Numbered from the stretch's first letter, positions 51,536-60,847 are shown. The stretch: 64,000 bases of DNA from Aminobacter sp039907765 (GCF_039907765.1 NZ_JARDJI010000009.1:119132-183131); one strand, 5' to 3'. The notes: generated by a model from the sequence alone, not told the origin. Numbers and translations: made by a program.

Positions 51536-51948
51536 TCGGCGGCACCATGAGGCGACAACACGTGCCGCAGCCGATTTTCCTGCCCCGGCCAGGCACCTGA
51601 CGCTTTCAAGCCGCGCGGGCACCTCAACCCGCCGGGCTCCAAGCTCCGCGCGATGGTATCACAGCCGGGCTGGGATGTCCTCGGCCTGCCGCACCTGGCG
51701 GGAACTGCAGGGAGGCGGGCCGTTGCCGCGACGCCGGAAGTCTCCGGGTCGCAGCCTCTCACGCCTGCGCTGAAGATATTGGTAGGCGATGCCGCTATTT
51801 CGGAAGAAGCGGCTTTCGTGTCGAAGGATCATGCGGCCCGACGGCGCCGCGTCGGACCAGACAATCCCAGGTCGTCCGATCGCGCGCCGCGAAATTCCTC
51901 GCGGGGCGGTCGGGACACGCCTCGAACGAAGTGCAAGGAGACCGAAGG
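51536..51948. other. 413-bp divergent intergenic region, no gene seen
   Basis: This stretch separates nuoH (minus) from the DUF427 gene (plus) and must carry both promoters. I find no convincing coding sequence, tRNA, long inverted repeat or sigma-70 promoter pair. AAGGAG at 51935-51940 is the ribosome site for the DUF427 gene. Confidence 0.6.
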
Positions 51949-52860
51949 ATGCGCCAGCAACATCTCAGGGGCCGCGGCCCGCATATTCCGCCGCTCGACA
52001 GCGTCGTTCAGTTCGAATTCGAGCCGGGATACGTGCTGTTTCCCGTAGCGGTCCAAAAGCGCCTGCGCGTGGAAGCCGGCGGCGCCGTGATCGCCGACAC
52101 GGTCCGCGGCGTGCTTCTCTACGAATCGGACCACCTGCCCGTCTATTATTTTCCGATCGAAGACATACGCACCGATCTGATGGCCGAAAGTGGCCAGCTT
52201 GCACGTGATCCGTTCAAGGGGGCCGCCACCTACTATTCCCTTCAGACACCGGCGGGCAGGATTGAAAACCTGATGTGGCGCTACGACGGGGCGGTGGCAG
52301 GGTGCCCGGATCTCTCCGGCTACGCCAGCTTCGACTGGCCGAAGGCGGATCGCTGGCTCGAGGAGGACGAGGAGATATTCGTCCACCCCCGCGATCCGTT
52401 CCGCCGCATCGATATCCTGCCGTCCAGCCGGCATGTCCAGATCCATCTCGGGGGCGGCATGGTTGCAGAGACGCGTCGCGCGCACCTCCTGTTCGAGACG
52501 GGACTGCCGACACGCTACTACCTGCCGATCGAGGATGTGCTGCCTGGCATCCTGCAGCCGAGCGGAACGGTCAGCCGCTGTCCCTACAAAGGCTTGACGA
52601 GCTATTACAACGTCATGCTGGAGGGCAGGCTCTATCCCGACCTTGTCTGGTACTACCCCGAGCCGGTGTACGAAGCAGGCCGCATTCGCGGTCTCGTTTC
52701 GTTTGCGAACGAGCTCGTCGACAAGATTGTCGTCGATGGACAAGAGCAGCCGCGACCCGTCACTGCGCTGTCGGTTTCCGCAGGCATAGGCGGGACCGAT
52801 CGCCAGCCCGCGTCGGCAAGCCCCGTGACGCCGACTGCGGAACTCGCTGCGGATCTCTAG
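51949..52860 (+). CDS. Protein with two tandem DUF427 domains
   Basis: A 303-residue soluble protein. Two related beta-rich units (about 25-115 and 145-240) share the pattern R(V/R)-x-GGxVxADTxRG/AETRRA, YESDHLPVYYFPIEDI versus FETGLPTRYYLPIEDV, and PFKGAATYYS versus PYKGLTSYYN. This is the DUF427 family, whose function is unknown. AAGGAG precedes the ATG. It is not in an obvious operon. The tail is low in complexity. Confidence 0.83.
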   Translation: MRQQHLRGRGPHIPPLDSVVQFEFEPGYVLFPVAVQKRLRVEAGGAVIADTVRGVLLYESDHLPVYYFPIEDIRTDLMAESGQLARDPFKGAATYYSLQTPAGRIENLMWRYDGAVAGCPDLSGYASFDWPKADRWLEEDEEIFVHPRDPFRRIDILPSSRHVQIHLGGGMVAETRRAHLLFETGLPTRYYLPIEDVLPGILQPSGTVSRCPYKGLTSYYNVMLEGRLYPDLVWYYPEPVYEAGRIRGLVSFANELVDKIVVDGQEQPRPVTALSVSAGIGGTDRQPASASPVTPTAELAADL

Positions 52861-52879
52861 ACCAGCGGCTGGCGCGACA

Positions 52880-53908
52880 TCAGCGAGCGCCCCAGGTGTC
52901 GGTGAGGCGGTAGCCCTCGGGCCACGGGTCGGACGGGTCGAGCATGTGCTGGTGCGTGCCGGTGATCCAGGCGCGACCGGAAATCTCGGGCAGGATCGCC
53001 GGATGGCCAACGACCGCGGTCGTGCCGGCGATGCGGCCGGTGAAGGTCGAGCCGATCACCGAGACCGCGGTCAGGCTGTCCTCCAGCCCCATCTGGCCGC
53101 GGGCATGCAGCACCGCCATGCGGGCGGAGAGCGCGGTACCCGTCGGCGAACGGTCGACCTTGCCGGGCTGGATCGCCACTGCCGCGCCGGCGCGCAAGCC
53201 CTCAGCCGTGCGCTCCACCGGGCCGGCGAACAGGCAGAAGGAAAAATGCTTCCAGTCGGGGTTTTCGGGGTGGTGGAAGCCAAGTGCTGCGTTGGCAGCG
53301 TTGGTGATCTTCACGCCCAGTTTGGCGATGTCGTGCGCCTCGTCGGCCTTGAGGCCGAAGCCCAGGGCCGCAGCATCGACGATGACGAAGCTGTCGCCGC
53401 CATAGGCGGTGTCCACCGTCAGCGTGCCCAGTCCCTCGACCTCGAGCTTGGCGTCCAGCCGCTCGGCGAAGCTCGGCAGGTTGCGCACGAAGATACGTTC
53501 GGCCTTGCCGTTCCGGCACTCGGCGCGCACACGCACCAGCCCGCCGGGGGCTTCGAGGGTGATCTCGGTCACAGGTTCCTGCATCGGCAGGATGCCGCTG
53601 TCGAGCAGCACGGTCGACACACAGATCGAGTTCGAGCCCGACATCGGCGGGGTGTCCTCGGGCTCCATGATGATGAAGGCGGCATCCGCCTCCGGATGCT
53701 TCGGCGGCACCAAGAGGTTGACGTGCCGGAACACGCCGCCACGCGGCTCGTTCAGCACGAAGTTGCGCAGCGTGTTGTCGCGGGCGATCCAGCGGCTCTG
53801 CTCCCAGATCGTGTCGCCGGGCGGTGGCGTGACGCCGCCGACGATGACGTCGCCGACTTCTCCCTCGGCATGGGCCGAGATCACATGGATGGTTTTCGTG
53901 CTGCGCAT
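52880..53908 (-). CDS. Proline racemase superfamily protein, likely trans-3-hydroxy-L-proline dehydratase
   Basis: A 342-residue protein of the proline racemase fold. The first catalytic position, Cys in racemases (MCGHN), is Ser90 here (MSGSNSIC); the second, Cys in DRSPCGTG, is Thr256 (DRSPTGT). A Thr at the second site marks trans-3-hydroxyproline dehydratases, which lose the racemase base; Ser at the first site is unusual. The product would be pyrroline-2-carboxylate, the substrate of the reductase at 62694. It follows AcnX after 60 bp with GAGGAGG before its ATG. Confidence 0.75.
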   Translation of the reverse strand: MRSTKTIHVISAHAEGEVGDVIVGGVTPPPGDTIWEQSRWIARDNTLRNFVLNEPRGGVFRHVNLLVPPKHPEADAAFIIMEPEDTPPMSGSNSICVSTVLLDSGILPMQEPVTEITLEAPGGLVRVRAECRNGKAERIFVRNLPSFAERLDAKLEVEGLGTLTVDTAYGGDSFVIVDAAALGFGLKADEAHDIAKLGVKITNAANAALGFHHPENPDWKHFSFCLFAGPVERTAEGLRAGAAVAIQPGKVDRSPTGTALSARMAVLHARGQMGLEDSLTAVSVIGSTFTGRIAGTTAVVGHPAILPEISGRAWITGTHQHMLDPSDPWPEGYRLTDTWGAR

Positions 53909-53968
53909 TGATACCTCCTCAGTGCAATTCGGTGGCCATGCGAGGCCATCGAGAAGTGCGAAAAGCGT

Positions 53969-55660
53969 CTACGAAAGCCAGTCCGGCATGCGCTCGGGCG
54001 CATGCCCGGTCAGAGCGGCAGTGACACAGTCGGCAAGGTTACCGAAGCGCACCGCGCGGCCGGAGAGGCCGGGGCCGTAGTGGGCGTATTTGCCGGAATT
54101 CGTCATAACCGCCCGGGTTCGTGTCGGAAACAGCGGCTCCGAGATCGAGCACCAGCAGAGGTCGGGCAGCACCTGAACGCCGCACGCTTCGAGTCGCGCC
54201 AGCGTGCCGTCGGCGCGGGCGTCGGAGATGACCTGGTTGCCGGCGGTGACGATGACGGCGACATCTGCCTTGCGGCCGCGGCCGGCGAGGACCTCGGCCA
54301 GATCCCGGCATTCGTCGAGCGAGGCATGCGGGCTGCCGATGGCGACCAGTTCCACCTCTTCCGGACCGGCGTTCAGCGTCTTCCACGCGGCACGCATGTC
54401 GGCCCGCGTGATGGCGACACGGTCGGCGTCGGCGGCAGCGGCGCCTTCGGCTTCGGGCGTCACGCCCTCGATGTGCAGCATCGGCGCGGCCGAGGTGGTG
54501 CCGAAGGCCGCGCAGAGCGCCTTGAGGTCGTCGCGCGACGGCTTGGCGGCGGCTAGCCCGCGCAGCAGCGGGATGCGGTCGGGTGCTGCCTTGCCGGCGA
54601 GATAGCCGATGAGCGGCCAGAATGCGTCGTCTACCGCCGCCGGCAACTCGACGTCGATGACGCGGCGAGCCTTGCGGTGGATGTCGAGATAGACACCCGA
54701 CAGCGGCGCGCGGCCGGTCACCGCGATGCAAAGGTCGAGGAAGTCGGGATGCTTCGCCGTGCGCGCGCCAAGCACGGTGTTGGCGAAGATGACGGCGTTG
54801 GATTCCGCCCAGGCGATTGCCTCGCCCTTGCCCGGCGCGCTGTCGAGCAGATAGGGCGAGCACGTGAAGGTCGGCTTGCAGCCCATGCGCACATAGGCAT
54901 CCGCCAGCCGTGCAGCCGGATCGCCGAAATCATGCGGAATCCTCTGCGCCTGCCAATTGGCGCGGTCGACGGAGATGGCGTTCATCGTCGTCGGCACGCG
55001 GACGCGCGCGCCCATCTCGGCCATCTTCTCGGCGAAGGTCAGGTTGGCGGGACTGGCATAGATGCAGCCGTCGATATGGGCCTGCGTGACGTCGACCAGC
55101 CCGCGTGCGCCCTGCTGGGCGGCCATGGCCACGATGATGCGCATCGCCTGCTGCACGGCCACGCCGTCGCGACCGTCGAGCATGGCGCGATCGGCCTCGG
55201 TGAGTTCAAGCTCCGAGGTCGCCGGAGGGCTGACCGGCAGCACTAGGCCGTCTGCCTCGATCGTCGTGTCGGTGATGCGTGCGGACTTGGCCCGCGACAA
55301 CGCCTCATAGGCCTCCGGCGCTAGGCGCAACACGGGTAGCGGCTTGCCGAACAGTTCGGAAGCAATCAGCGCACCCAGCGTCAGCACGTCCTCGGCATCG
55401 GAAAACACCAGCGCGGCCGGTGCGCGGCCGGTCAGCACGAGGTCGAGCAGAACGCCTGAGCCAGTGCAGGAACCCCGGCTCGACGGCATCATCAGGATGC
55501 TGCCGGTCAGGCACGTGCCGTGCAGCGGGTGGTGCACGTCGATGACGCTGCCGGTGGCGGGGTTGACCCCGCCCCAGAAGCTCAACGCCTCGGAAGAGGC
55601 GATGACTAGCCCGCTGGCCGTGCCCGAGAGAATGCTGCGCGCCGGCGCCTCGTTGCTCAT
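53969..55660 (-). CDS. Aconitase X, probable cis-3-hydroxy-L-proline dehydratase
   Basis: A 563-residue protein that fuses the small swivel domain (about 1-140; SFWGGVNPATGSVIDVHHPL) to the large aconitase-X domain (about 150-560). Fused members of this family have been shown to dehydrate cis-3-hydroxy-L-proline to pyrroline-2-carboxylate. The cysteines of the metal site (such as in HIDGCIYAS, MGCKPTFTC and LCWCSISEP) are present. The start overlaps the 4-hydroxyproline epimerase stop by 4 bp. The operon context supports the hydroxyproline role. Confidence 0.82.
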   Translation of the reverse strand: MSNEAPARSILSGTASGLVIASSEALSFWGGVNPATGSVIDVHHPLHGTCLTGSILMMPSSRGSCTGSGVLLDLVLTGRAPAALVFSDAEDVLTLGALIASELFGKPLPVLRLAPEAYEALSRAKSARITDTTIEADGLVLPVSPPATSELELTEADRAMLDGRDGVAVQQAMRIIVAMAAQQGARGLVDVTQAHIDGCIYASPANLTFAEKMAEMGARVRVPTTMNAISVDRANWQAQRIPHDFGDPAARLADAYVRMGCKPTFTCSPYLLDSAPGKGEAIAWAESNAVIFANTVLGARTAKHPDFLDLCIAVTGRAPLSGVYLDIHRKARRVIDVELPAAVDDAFWPLIGYLAGKAAPDRIPLLRGLAAAKPSRDDLKALCAAFGTTSAAPMLHIEGVTPEAEGAAAADADRVAITRADMRAAWKTLNAGPEEVELVAIGSPHASLDECRDLAEVLAGRGRKADVAVIVTAGNQVISDARADGTLARLEACGVQVLPDLCWCSISEPLFPTRTRAVMTNSGKYAHYGPGLSGRAVRFGNLADCVTAALTGHAPERMPDWLS

Positions 55661-56658
55661 TTCACCACGAAACCGTGCGCGAAGGGGTCGCGGTCGTCGA
55701 TGAATATGGTGTTGATGCCGGTCTGGCGGGCCCAGCCGGCGATGGACGGGATGATGGCGTCGCGGTCGGCCACCTTGGTCGCCGCCTCGACCCGGCCCTT
55801 GAAGATCGAGCCGATGATCGATTCATGCCAGAACTCGTCGCCGACCTTCAGCTTGCCCTTGGCGGCGAGCTGCGCCATGCGAGCCGACGTGCCGGTGCCG
55901 CAGGGCGAGCGGTCGATGGCCTTTTCGCCGTAGAACACGGCGTTGCGGGCATGCGCCGCTTCCACCGTCGGCTTGCCGGTCCACTGGATGTGGCTCAAGC
56001 CCTTGATCTCGGGGTGCTCGGGATGGACGAACTCGTATTTGGCGTTGAGGGCCGCGCGCAGCTTCGGGCTCCAGCCCACCAGCTCGCCGGCGGTGTGGTC
56101 GGCCATGTCGCGGAAATTCTTCTGCGGCTCGACGATGGCGTAGAAGTTGCCGCCATAGGCGACGTCGACGACGATCTCGCCCAGACCTTCGAGTTCGGCG
56201 GTCAGACCCTCGGCATAGAGGAAGCCCGGCACGTTCGTCAGGCGCACTTCCTCGACGAAGCGGCCTTCCTGGCGATAGGTGATGTCGACCTTGCCGGCCG
56301 GTGCGTCGATCGACAGCTTGCCAGGCTCGCGCGGCGTGATCAGGCCGTTCTCGATCGCCATGGTGATGGTGCCGATGGTGCCGTGGCCGCACATCGGCAG
56401 GCAGCCCGAGGTTTCGATGAAGAGCACCGCGACGTCGCAGTCCGGGCGCGTCGGCGGGTAGAGGATCGAGCCCGACATCATGTCGTGGCCGCGCGGCTCA
56501 TACATCAGGCCGGTGCGGATCCAGTCATACTCGCGCAGGAAGTGCGCGCGCTTCTCCAGCATGTTGGCGCCCTCGAGGCGCGGGCCGCCACCTGAGACGA
56601 GGCGGACGGGATTGCCGCACGTGTGTCCGTCGAGGCACGAAAAGGTATGGTTGGCCAT
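55657..56658 (-). CDS. 4-hydroxyproline 2-epimerase
   Basis: A 333-residue proline racemase superfamily protein with both catalytic cysteines: Cys90 (LPMCGHGTIG) and Cys253 (DRSPCGTGTSAR). It interconverts trans-4-hydroxy-L-proline and cis-4-hydroxy-D-proline, the first step of bacterial hydroxyproline use. The Gly after His in MCGHG and the coupled D-hydroxyproline dehydrogenase favour the epimerase over proline racemase. The start is set at the ATG where the family begins; longer readings add a non-homologous lead. Confidence 0.9.
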   Translation of the reverse strand: MANHTFSCLDGHTCGNPVRLVSGGGPRLEGANMLEKRAHFLREYDWIRTGLMYEPRGHDMMSGSILYPPTRPDCDVAVLFIETSGCLPMCGHGTIGTITMAIENGLITPREPGKLSIDAPAGKVDITYRQEGRFVEEVRLTNVPGFLYAEGLTAELEGLGEIVVDVAYGGNFYAIVEPQKNFRDMADHTAGELVGWSPKLRAALNAKYEFVHPEHPEIKGLSHIQWTGKPTVEAAHARNAVFYGEKAIDRSPCGTGTSARMAQLAAKGKLKVGDEFWHESIIGSIFKGRVEAATKVADRDAIIPSIAGWARQTGINTIFIDDRDPFAHGFVVK

Positions 56659-56672
56659 GGTCGAGACCCCTG

Positions 56673-57920
56673 TCAGAATCTTTGAGGCGAGAAGGATGCG
56701 ATGTCGATGGCGGGCGTCTTGCCGGTCAGGAGATCGGCGACGATCCGGGCAGTGCCCGCCGATTGGGTCAGGCCGAGGTGGCCGTGGCCGAATGCGTAGA
56801 CGACGCGCTGCGTGGCGCGTGCGGTGCCGATGGCGGGCAGGCTGTCGGGCAGCGACGGGCGGAAGCCCATCCACTGCACGCCGCCGCCGGGGTTGAGGCC
56901 CGGCAGGAAGGCCTGCGCCTTCTTCAGCATGGCTTCGGAACGGCGGAAGTTCGGCGCGAGCTTCAGCCCGCCGAGCTCGACCGCGCCGCCGACGCGGATG
57001 CCGGTGGAAAGACGCGTGACGACGAAGCCGTGGCCGCCGAAGGTCACCTGCGTGCGCAGGTCGAAGGCGTCCGATGGCAGCGTGGTGTTGTAGCCGCGCT
57101 CGGTTTCCAGCGGGATGCTCTCACCAAGAGTCCTCGCGATCCTGTGCGAGAAGGCACCGGCCGCCAGCACGACCTTGCCGGCTCGGCGAACGCTGCCGTC
57201 AGCCGTGACGATCTCAACCCCGCTTTCGACCGGACGGAGCGCCGTCACTTCGGCGCGCTCGATCGCGCCGCCCGAATTGCGGAAATGCTCGGCGAGTTCG
57301 AGCGTGTAGAGCCGGGGGTCCGATATCGAGAACCAGCCGGGCTTGAAGGTGCCGTGGGTGAAGCGCTTGGCGAGACCAGGCTGAATCTCGGCCATCTCCT
57401 TGGCATTGAGGTGATGGAACTCGATGCCGTGCTCTTCGCGCGCCTGCCAGCCCGGCAGCGAGGCCTTCAGTTCGGCCTCGCCCTCATAGACCTGCAGGTT
57501 GCCTTCCTTGCGCAGCATCGGCATCGTGCCTGTCTGGCGCAGGAAAGGTTCGAGCTCGGCCTTCGACAGGTCCATCATCGCCGTCTGCGCCGTTGTCGAA
57601 TGGGCCACGCGCTTGGGCGAGCAGGCCCGCCAGAAACGGAACATCCACGGCGCTATCTGCACGGCATAGGCCGGCGGCACCGACAGCGGCCCGAGCGGAT
57701 CGAGCAGCCATTTCGGCGCCTTCTTCAGGATGCCGGGCGACGCCAGCGGCAGGATGTCGGTGAAGGCAAAGGCCCCGGCATTGCCGGCCGAGGCGCCGGC
57801 TGCCGGCCCCTCGCGGTCCAGCACCGTGACTTTCAGCCCGCGTGCCTGGGCAGCGATCGCCGCCGAGAGACCGACGACCCCGGCCCCGATGACGATGACG
57901 TCGGCCTGCTCTTCCATCAT
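56673..57920 (-). CDS. FAD-dependent D-amino acid dehydrogenase, probable D-hydroxyproline dehydrogenase
   Basis: A 415-residue DadA-like protein. The FAD-binding VIVIGAGVVGLSAA (8-21) is intact, and the C-terminal YAFGHGHLGLTQSAGTARIV is typical of DadA and hydroxyproline dehydrogenases. It would oxidise cis-4-hydroxy-D-proline to pyrroline-4-hydroxy-2-carboxylate and pass electrons to the respiratory chain. Two adjacent ATGs are possible (57920 and 57917). It lies 4 bp after the ABC ATPase and 14 bp before the epimerase. Confidence 0.88.
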   Translation of the reverse strand: MMEEQADVIVIGAGVVGLSAAIAAQARGLKVTVLDREGPAAGASAGNAGAFAFTDILPLASPGILKKAPKWLLDPLGPLSVPPAYAVQIAPWMFRFWRACSPKRVAHSTTAQTAMMDLSKAELEPFLRQTGTMPMLRKEGNLQVYEGEAELKASLPGWQAREEHGIEFHHLNAKEMAEIQPGLAKRFTHGTFKPGWFSISDPRLYTLELAEHFRNSGGAIERAEVTALRPVESGVEIVTADGSVRRAGKVVLAAGAFSHRIARTLGESIPLETERGYNTTLPSDAFDLRTQVTFGGHGFVVTRLSTGIRVGGAVELGGLKLAPNFRRSEAMLKKAQAFLPGLNPGGGVQWMGFRPSLPDSLPAIGTARATQRVVYAFGHGHLGLTQSAGTARIVADLLTGKTPAIDIASFSPQRF

Positions 57921-57924
57921 GCCC

Positions 57925-58647
57925 TCAATGCGTTGCGGCCAGGAACTTCTTGGTCTCGGCGTGCTTCGGCGCGTCGAACAGCTGTTCCGGCGGCGCGATC
58001 TCGGCCATGACGCCCTGGTGGAAGAAGGCCACGCGGTCGGAGACCTCGCGCGCGAACTTCATCTCGTGCGTCACGCATATCATCGTCATGCCTTCGGACG
58101 CGAGCATGCGCAGCGTGTCCAGCACTTCGCCCACCAACATCGGGTCGAGCGCCGAGGTCACCTCGTCGAACAGCATGTATTCGGGCGACATGGCGAGCGC
58201 ACGGGCGATTGCCATGCGCTGCTGCTGGCCGCCCGACATGCGGTTCGGGTAGACCGAAAGCTTCTCGGCAAGGCCGACATGGGTCAGCTGCTTCACCGCG
58301 ATCGCTTCGGCCTTCTCCTTGGTCAGGCCAAGCACCTTGCGCGGCGCCAGCATGACGTTCTCAAGCACGGTCAGGTGCGGGAAGGCATTCCACTGCTGGA
58401 ACACGATGCCGACCTTCTGGCGCAGCTTATTGAGGTCGGTGCCCTTGGCGTGGACGTCGGTGCCGTCGATCACGACGCGGCCGGCTGCGATCGACTCCAG
58501 GCCGTTGATGCAGGTGAGCAGCGTCGACTTGCCCGAACCGGAACCGCCGATGATGGTGACGACCTCGCCCTTCTGGACGGTGAGGTCGATGCCCTTGAGG
58601 ACTTCCAGCTGGCCGAAGGATTTGCGGACGTTTTCGATCTCAATCAT
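57925..58647 (-). CDS. Polar amino-acid ABC transporter ATPase
   Basis: A 240-residue ATPase of the GlnQ/HisP group with Walker A GGSGSGKST (about 33-41), signature MSGGQQQRMAIARAL and Walker B MLFDEVTSALD, where the usual P is V. It drives import by the two permeases and the binding protein just upstream, probably hydroxyproline. It overlaps the permease stop by 8 bp. Confidence 0.9.
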   Translation of the reverse strand: MIEIENVRKSFGQLEVLKGIDLTVQKGEVVTIIGGSGSGKSTLLTCINGLESIAAGRVVIDGTDVHAKGTDLNKLRQKVGIVFQQWNAFPHLTVLENVMLAPRKVLGLTKEKAEAIAVKQLTHVGLAEKLSVYPNRMSGGQQQRMAIARALAMSPEYMLFDEVTSALDPMLVGEVLDTLRMLASEGMTMICVTHEMKFAREVSDRVAFFHQGVMAEIAPPEQLFDAPKHAETKKFLAATH

Positions 58648-59293
58648 TGGGGGACCACCGTTTCTCGAGATACCCGCCAAGTCGGGCGATGGGAAGGCTG
58701 ATGATGAAGTAGATGGCGCCGCAGATCAGCAGGATGAAGAGCGGCTCCTGCAGGCGGGTGACCAGGATCTGCGAGGCACGCAAAAGCTCGATCAGCCCGA
58801 GCCAGAGCACCAGTGCCGAGTCCTTCATCACGCCGAGCGTCAGCCCGATCCATGACGGCAGCGACACGCGGATGGCGAGCGGCGCCACGATGTAGCGCAT
58901 GTCCTGGAACCAGGTCATGCCGAGCGAGCGCGCTGCGCGGCGCGTGTTGGTCGGCACCGAATCGATGCCGCCGCGCACGATCTCGGTGCAGTAGGCGGCG
59001 GTGTAGAGCGACAGCACCACGCAGGAGGTCGTGAACGGCGCCCAGCCCAGCTTCATGATGGCCTGCAGGGCATTGCCCAGCACGAGCTGGATCAGCAGCG
59101 GCACCGAGCGGAACACGTCGAGCAGGAAGGTGAGCGGTGCGGCCCAGTAGGGGCCGAACTGGAAGCGGATCACACCGAACAGGATGCCGAGTACGGTGCC
59201 GGCGGCGACGGACACGGCGGTGACGGCAAGCGTCATCCCCGCGCCTTGCGCGAGGAAGGCGAGGTCGCTCCAGGAGAGGGCAGTGTTGAACAT
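58640..59293 (-). CDS. Polar amino-acid ABC transporter permease 2
   Basis: A 217-residue permease of the HisM/GlnP group with five membrane segments and the EAA loop (ARSLGMTWFQDMRYIVAPLA). The ATG at 59293 has AGGTGAG upstream and is preferred over a GTG at 59302. It forms a heterodimer with the next permease. Confidence 0.89.
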   Translation of the reverse strand: MFNTALSWSDLAFLAQGAGMTLAVTAVSVAAGTVLGILFGVIRFQFGPYWAAPLTFLLDVFRSVPLLIQLVLGNALQAIMKLGWAPFTTSCVVLSLYTAAYCTEIVRGGIDSVPTNTRRAARSLGMTWFQDMRYIVAPLAIRVSLPSWIGLTLGVMKDSALVLWLGLIELLRASQILVTRLQEPLFILLICGAIYFIISLPIARLGGYLEKRWSPND

Positions 59294-59305
59294 GTCTCTC
59301 ACCTC

Positions 59306-59971
59306 TCAGTAGCGGAACATGCGCGAGGCGAAAGCCCGCGCGGCCAGCGTCACGACCTTGGCGATGATGTAGTAGATCACCGCGGCGAGCGCGAAGAACT
59401 CGAAGGTGCGGAAGGAGCGGGCGTTCAGCTCCTGCGTGACCCCGGCGAGGTCGGTGTTCATGCCGACGGTGACGCCCAGCGAGGTCATCAGGATCGCCCA
59501 GACCATCTGGTTGGTGGCCGGCAGGAAGGCGACGCGCAGCATCTGCGGCATCACGATTAGCCGGAATGCCTGCAGCGAGGTCATGCCCAGCGAGCGCCCG
59601 GCGCGTGCCTGGGTCTCGGGGATGGCCTTCAGCGCGCCGCGGAAATTCTCGGCCAGGTAGCCTGCATTGTTGAAGGCGATACCGACCAGCAGTGCCGTGA
59701 ACGGGCTCAGGTAGATGCCGAAATTGCCGAGGCCGAAATGGGCCATGTAAATCTGGAATAGCGCGGGCGTGTTGCGCGCCACCTCGACCCAGGCGGTGGC
59801 GAAGCCGCCGAGCAGACGGTTGCCGGACAGCCGGAACAGGGTGAGGGCGATCGCAAGGGCCACGCCGATGACCATCGACAGCACCGCGATCTGCAGTGTG
59901 ACCAGCGCGCCGTCGAGCATCAGCGGCAAGGCCTTGAGCGCCTGGTTCCATTGGAAGGTGTAGTTGAACAT
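59306..59971 (-). CDS. Polar amino-acid ABC transporter permease 1
   Basis: A 221-residue permease of the same HisQ/GlnP group, with the EAA loop AGRSLGMTSLQAFRLIVMPQ and about five membrane helices. It is coupled to its partner 12 bp on. A perfect GC hairpin separates it from the binding-protein gene upstream. Confidence 0.89.
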   Translation of the reverse strand: MFNYTFQWNQALKALPLMLDGALVTLQIAVLSMVIGVALAIALTLFRLSGNRLLGGFATAWVEVARNTPALFQIYMAHFGLGNFGIYLSPFTALLVGIAFNNAGYLAENFRGALKAIPETQARAGRSLGMTSLQAFRLIVMPQMLRVAFLPATNQMVWAILMTSLGVTVGMNTDLAGVTQELNARSFRTFEFFALAAVIYYIIAKVVTLAARAFASRMFRY

Positions 59972-60000
59972 TGCCGTCTCGCCTTTCGGAAAGGATCAAC

Positions 60001-60023
60001 GGCGCGAGGCTGAGCCTCGCGCC
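60001..60023 (-). terminator. Perfect 11-bp GC palindrome after the binding-protein gene
   Basis: GGCGCGAGGCT and AGCCTCGCGCC flank a single G, 17 nt past the stop of the binding-protein gene on the minus strand and before the permease gene. It matches the other post-binding-protein hairpins and has no T run. Confidence 0.6.
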
Positions 60024-60040
60024 GCCAAGAAACGGTCAGG

Positions 60041-60847
60041 TCAGCGGTAGACGCCGTTCACCGACAGGGCCGGCAGCTCGCCGCCGACCCACTTCTCGTA
60101 GAGTTCCTTGTAACGGCCGGTGCGGACCTGCTGGTTGATGAACAGGTTGAGGTAGTTGATGAGGCCGTATTCCTCGCGGTTGGTGAACAGCGCGACGTAG
60201 TCGATGTCGAACGGCGCCTTGCCGACCACCGAGACGCCGGGGAACTTGCCGGTCTTCACGTTGGCCTGGGCGACGGTCGAGGTCGATACCGTGGCGTCGA
60301 GCTGGCCCTGGCTCAGAGCAAGGAACACGTCGGCCTGTGTCTGGTAGGGACGGAACTCGCCCGCACCCCATTCCTTGACCTGCTTTTCGAGCGCGATCGC
60401 CTCGTAGGTGCCGGCGGTTGCGCCCACGACCTTGCCCTTCATGTCCTCGAACGACTTGATGCCGGTCTTGTCGTTGGCAGTGACGGCCATCTCGAAGGCG
60501 AAGTAGGGGACCGTCATGCCGACGGTCTTGGCGCGCTCCAGCGTGTCGGAGGTCGAGGCGACGCCGACATCGACGCGGCCCGACATCAGCGCCGGGATGC
60601 GCTCGGGGAAGGGTGTCTCGACGATCTCGGCGGTGACGCCGAGCGCCTTGGCAAGATCGTTGCAGTAGTCGACGTCGAAGCCGATCGGGGTGTTGCTTTC
60701 GTCGCGCGAGCCCATCGGCGGGAAGTCGAGCACGACGGCACAGCGCAGCGTGCCGGAGGCGATGATGTCGTCCAGCTTGTCGGCGTGAGCCTGACCGGTC
60801 AGTGCGGTGGCGGCCATGAGGCCGAAGGCGAGAACCGAAATCTTCAT
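60041..60847 (-). CDS. Polar amino-acid ABC transporter binding protein
   Basis: A 268-residue protein with a Sec signal peptide (MKISVLAFGLMAATALTGQA, cleaved near HADA-like AHAD) and an SBP_bac_3 domain (ASGTLRCAVVLDFPPMG; GFDVDYCNDLAKALG). It likely captures hydroxyproline isomers. ATG is preferred; an in-frame GTG two codons earlier has closer spacing to GGGAGAG. It opens the hydroxyproline import and catabolic operon. Confidence 0.89.
   Translation of the reverse strand: MKISVLAFGLMAATALTGQAHADKLDDIIASGTLRCAVVLDFPPMGSRDESNTPIGFDVDYCNDLAKALGVTAEIVETPFPERIPALMSGRVDVGVASTSDTLERAKTVGMTVPYFAFEMAVTANDKTGIKSFEDMKGKVVGATAGTYEAIALEKQVKEWGAGEFRPYQTQADVFLALSQGQLDATVSTSTVAQANVKTGKFPGVSVVGKAPFDIDYVALFTNREEYGLINYLNLFINQQVRTGRYKELYEKWVGGELPALSVNGVYR

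Noticed and set aside
51653..52048. Possible small protein in the nuoH-DUF427 gap
   Set aside because: The frame runs into the DUF427 gene in another phase, has no ribosome site and shows no recognisable composition.
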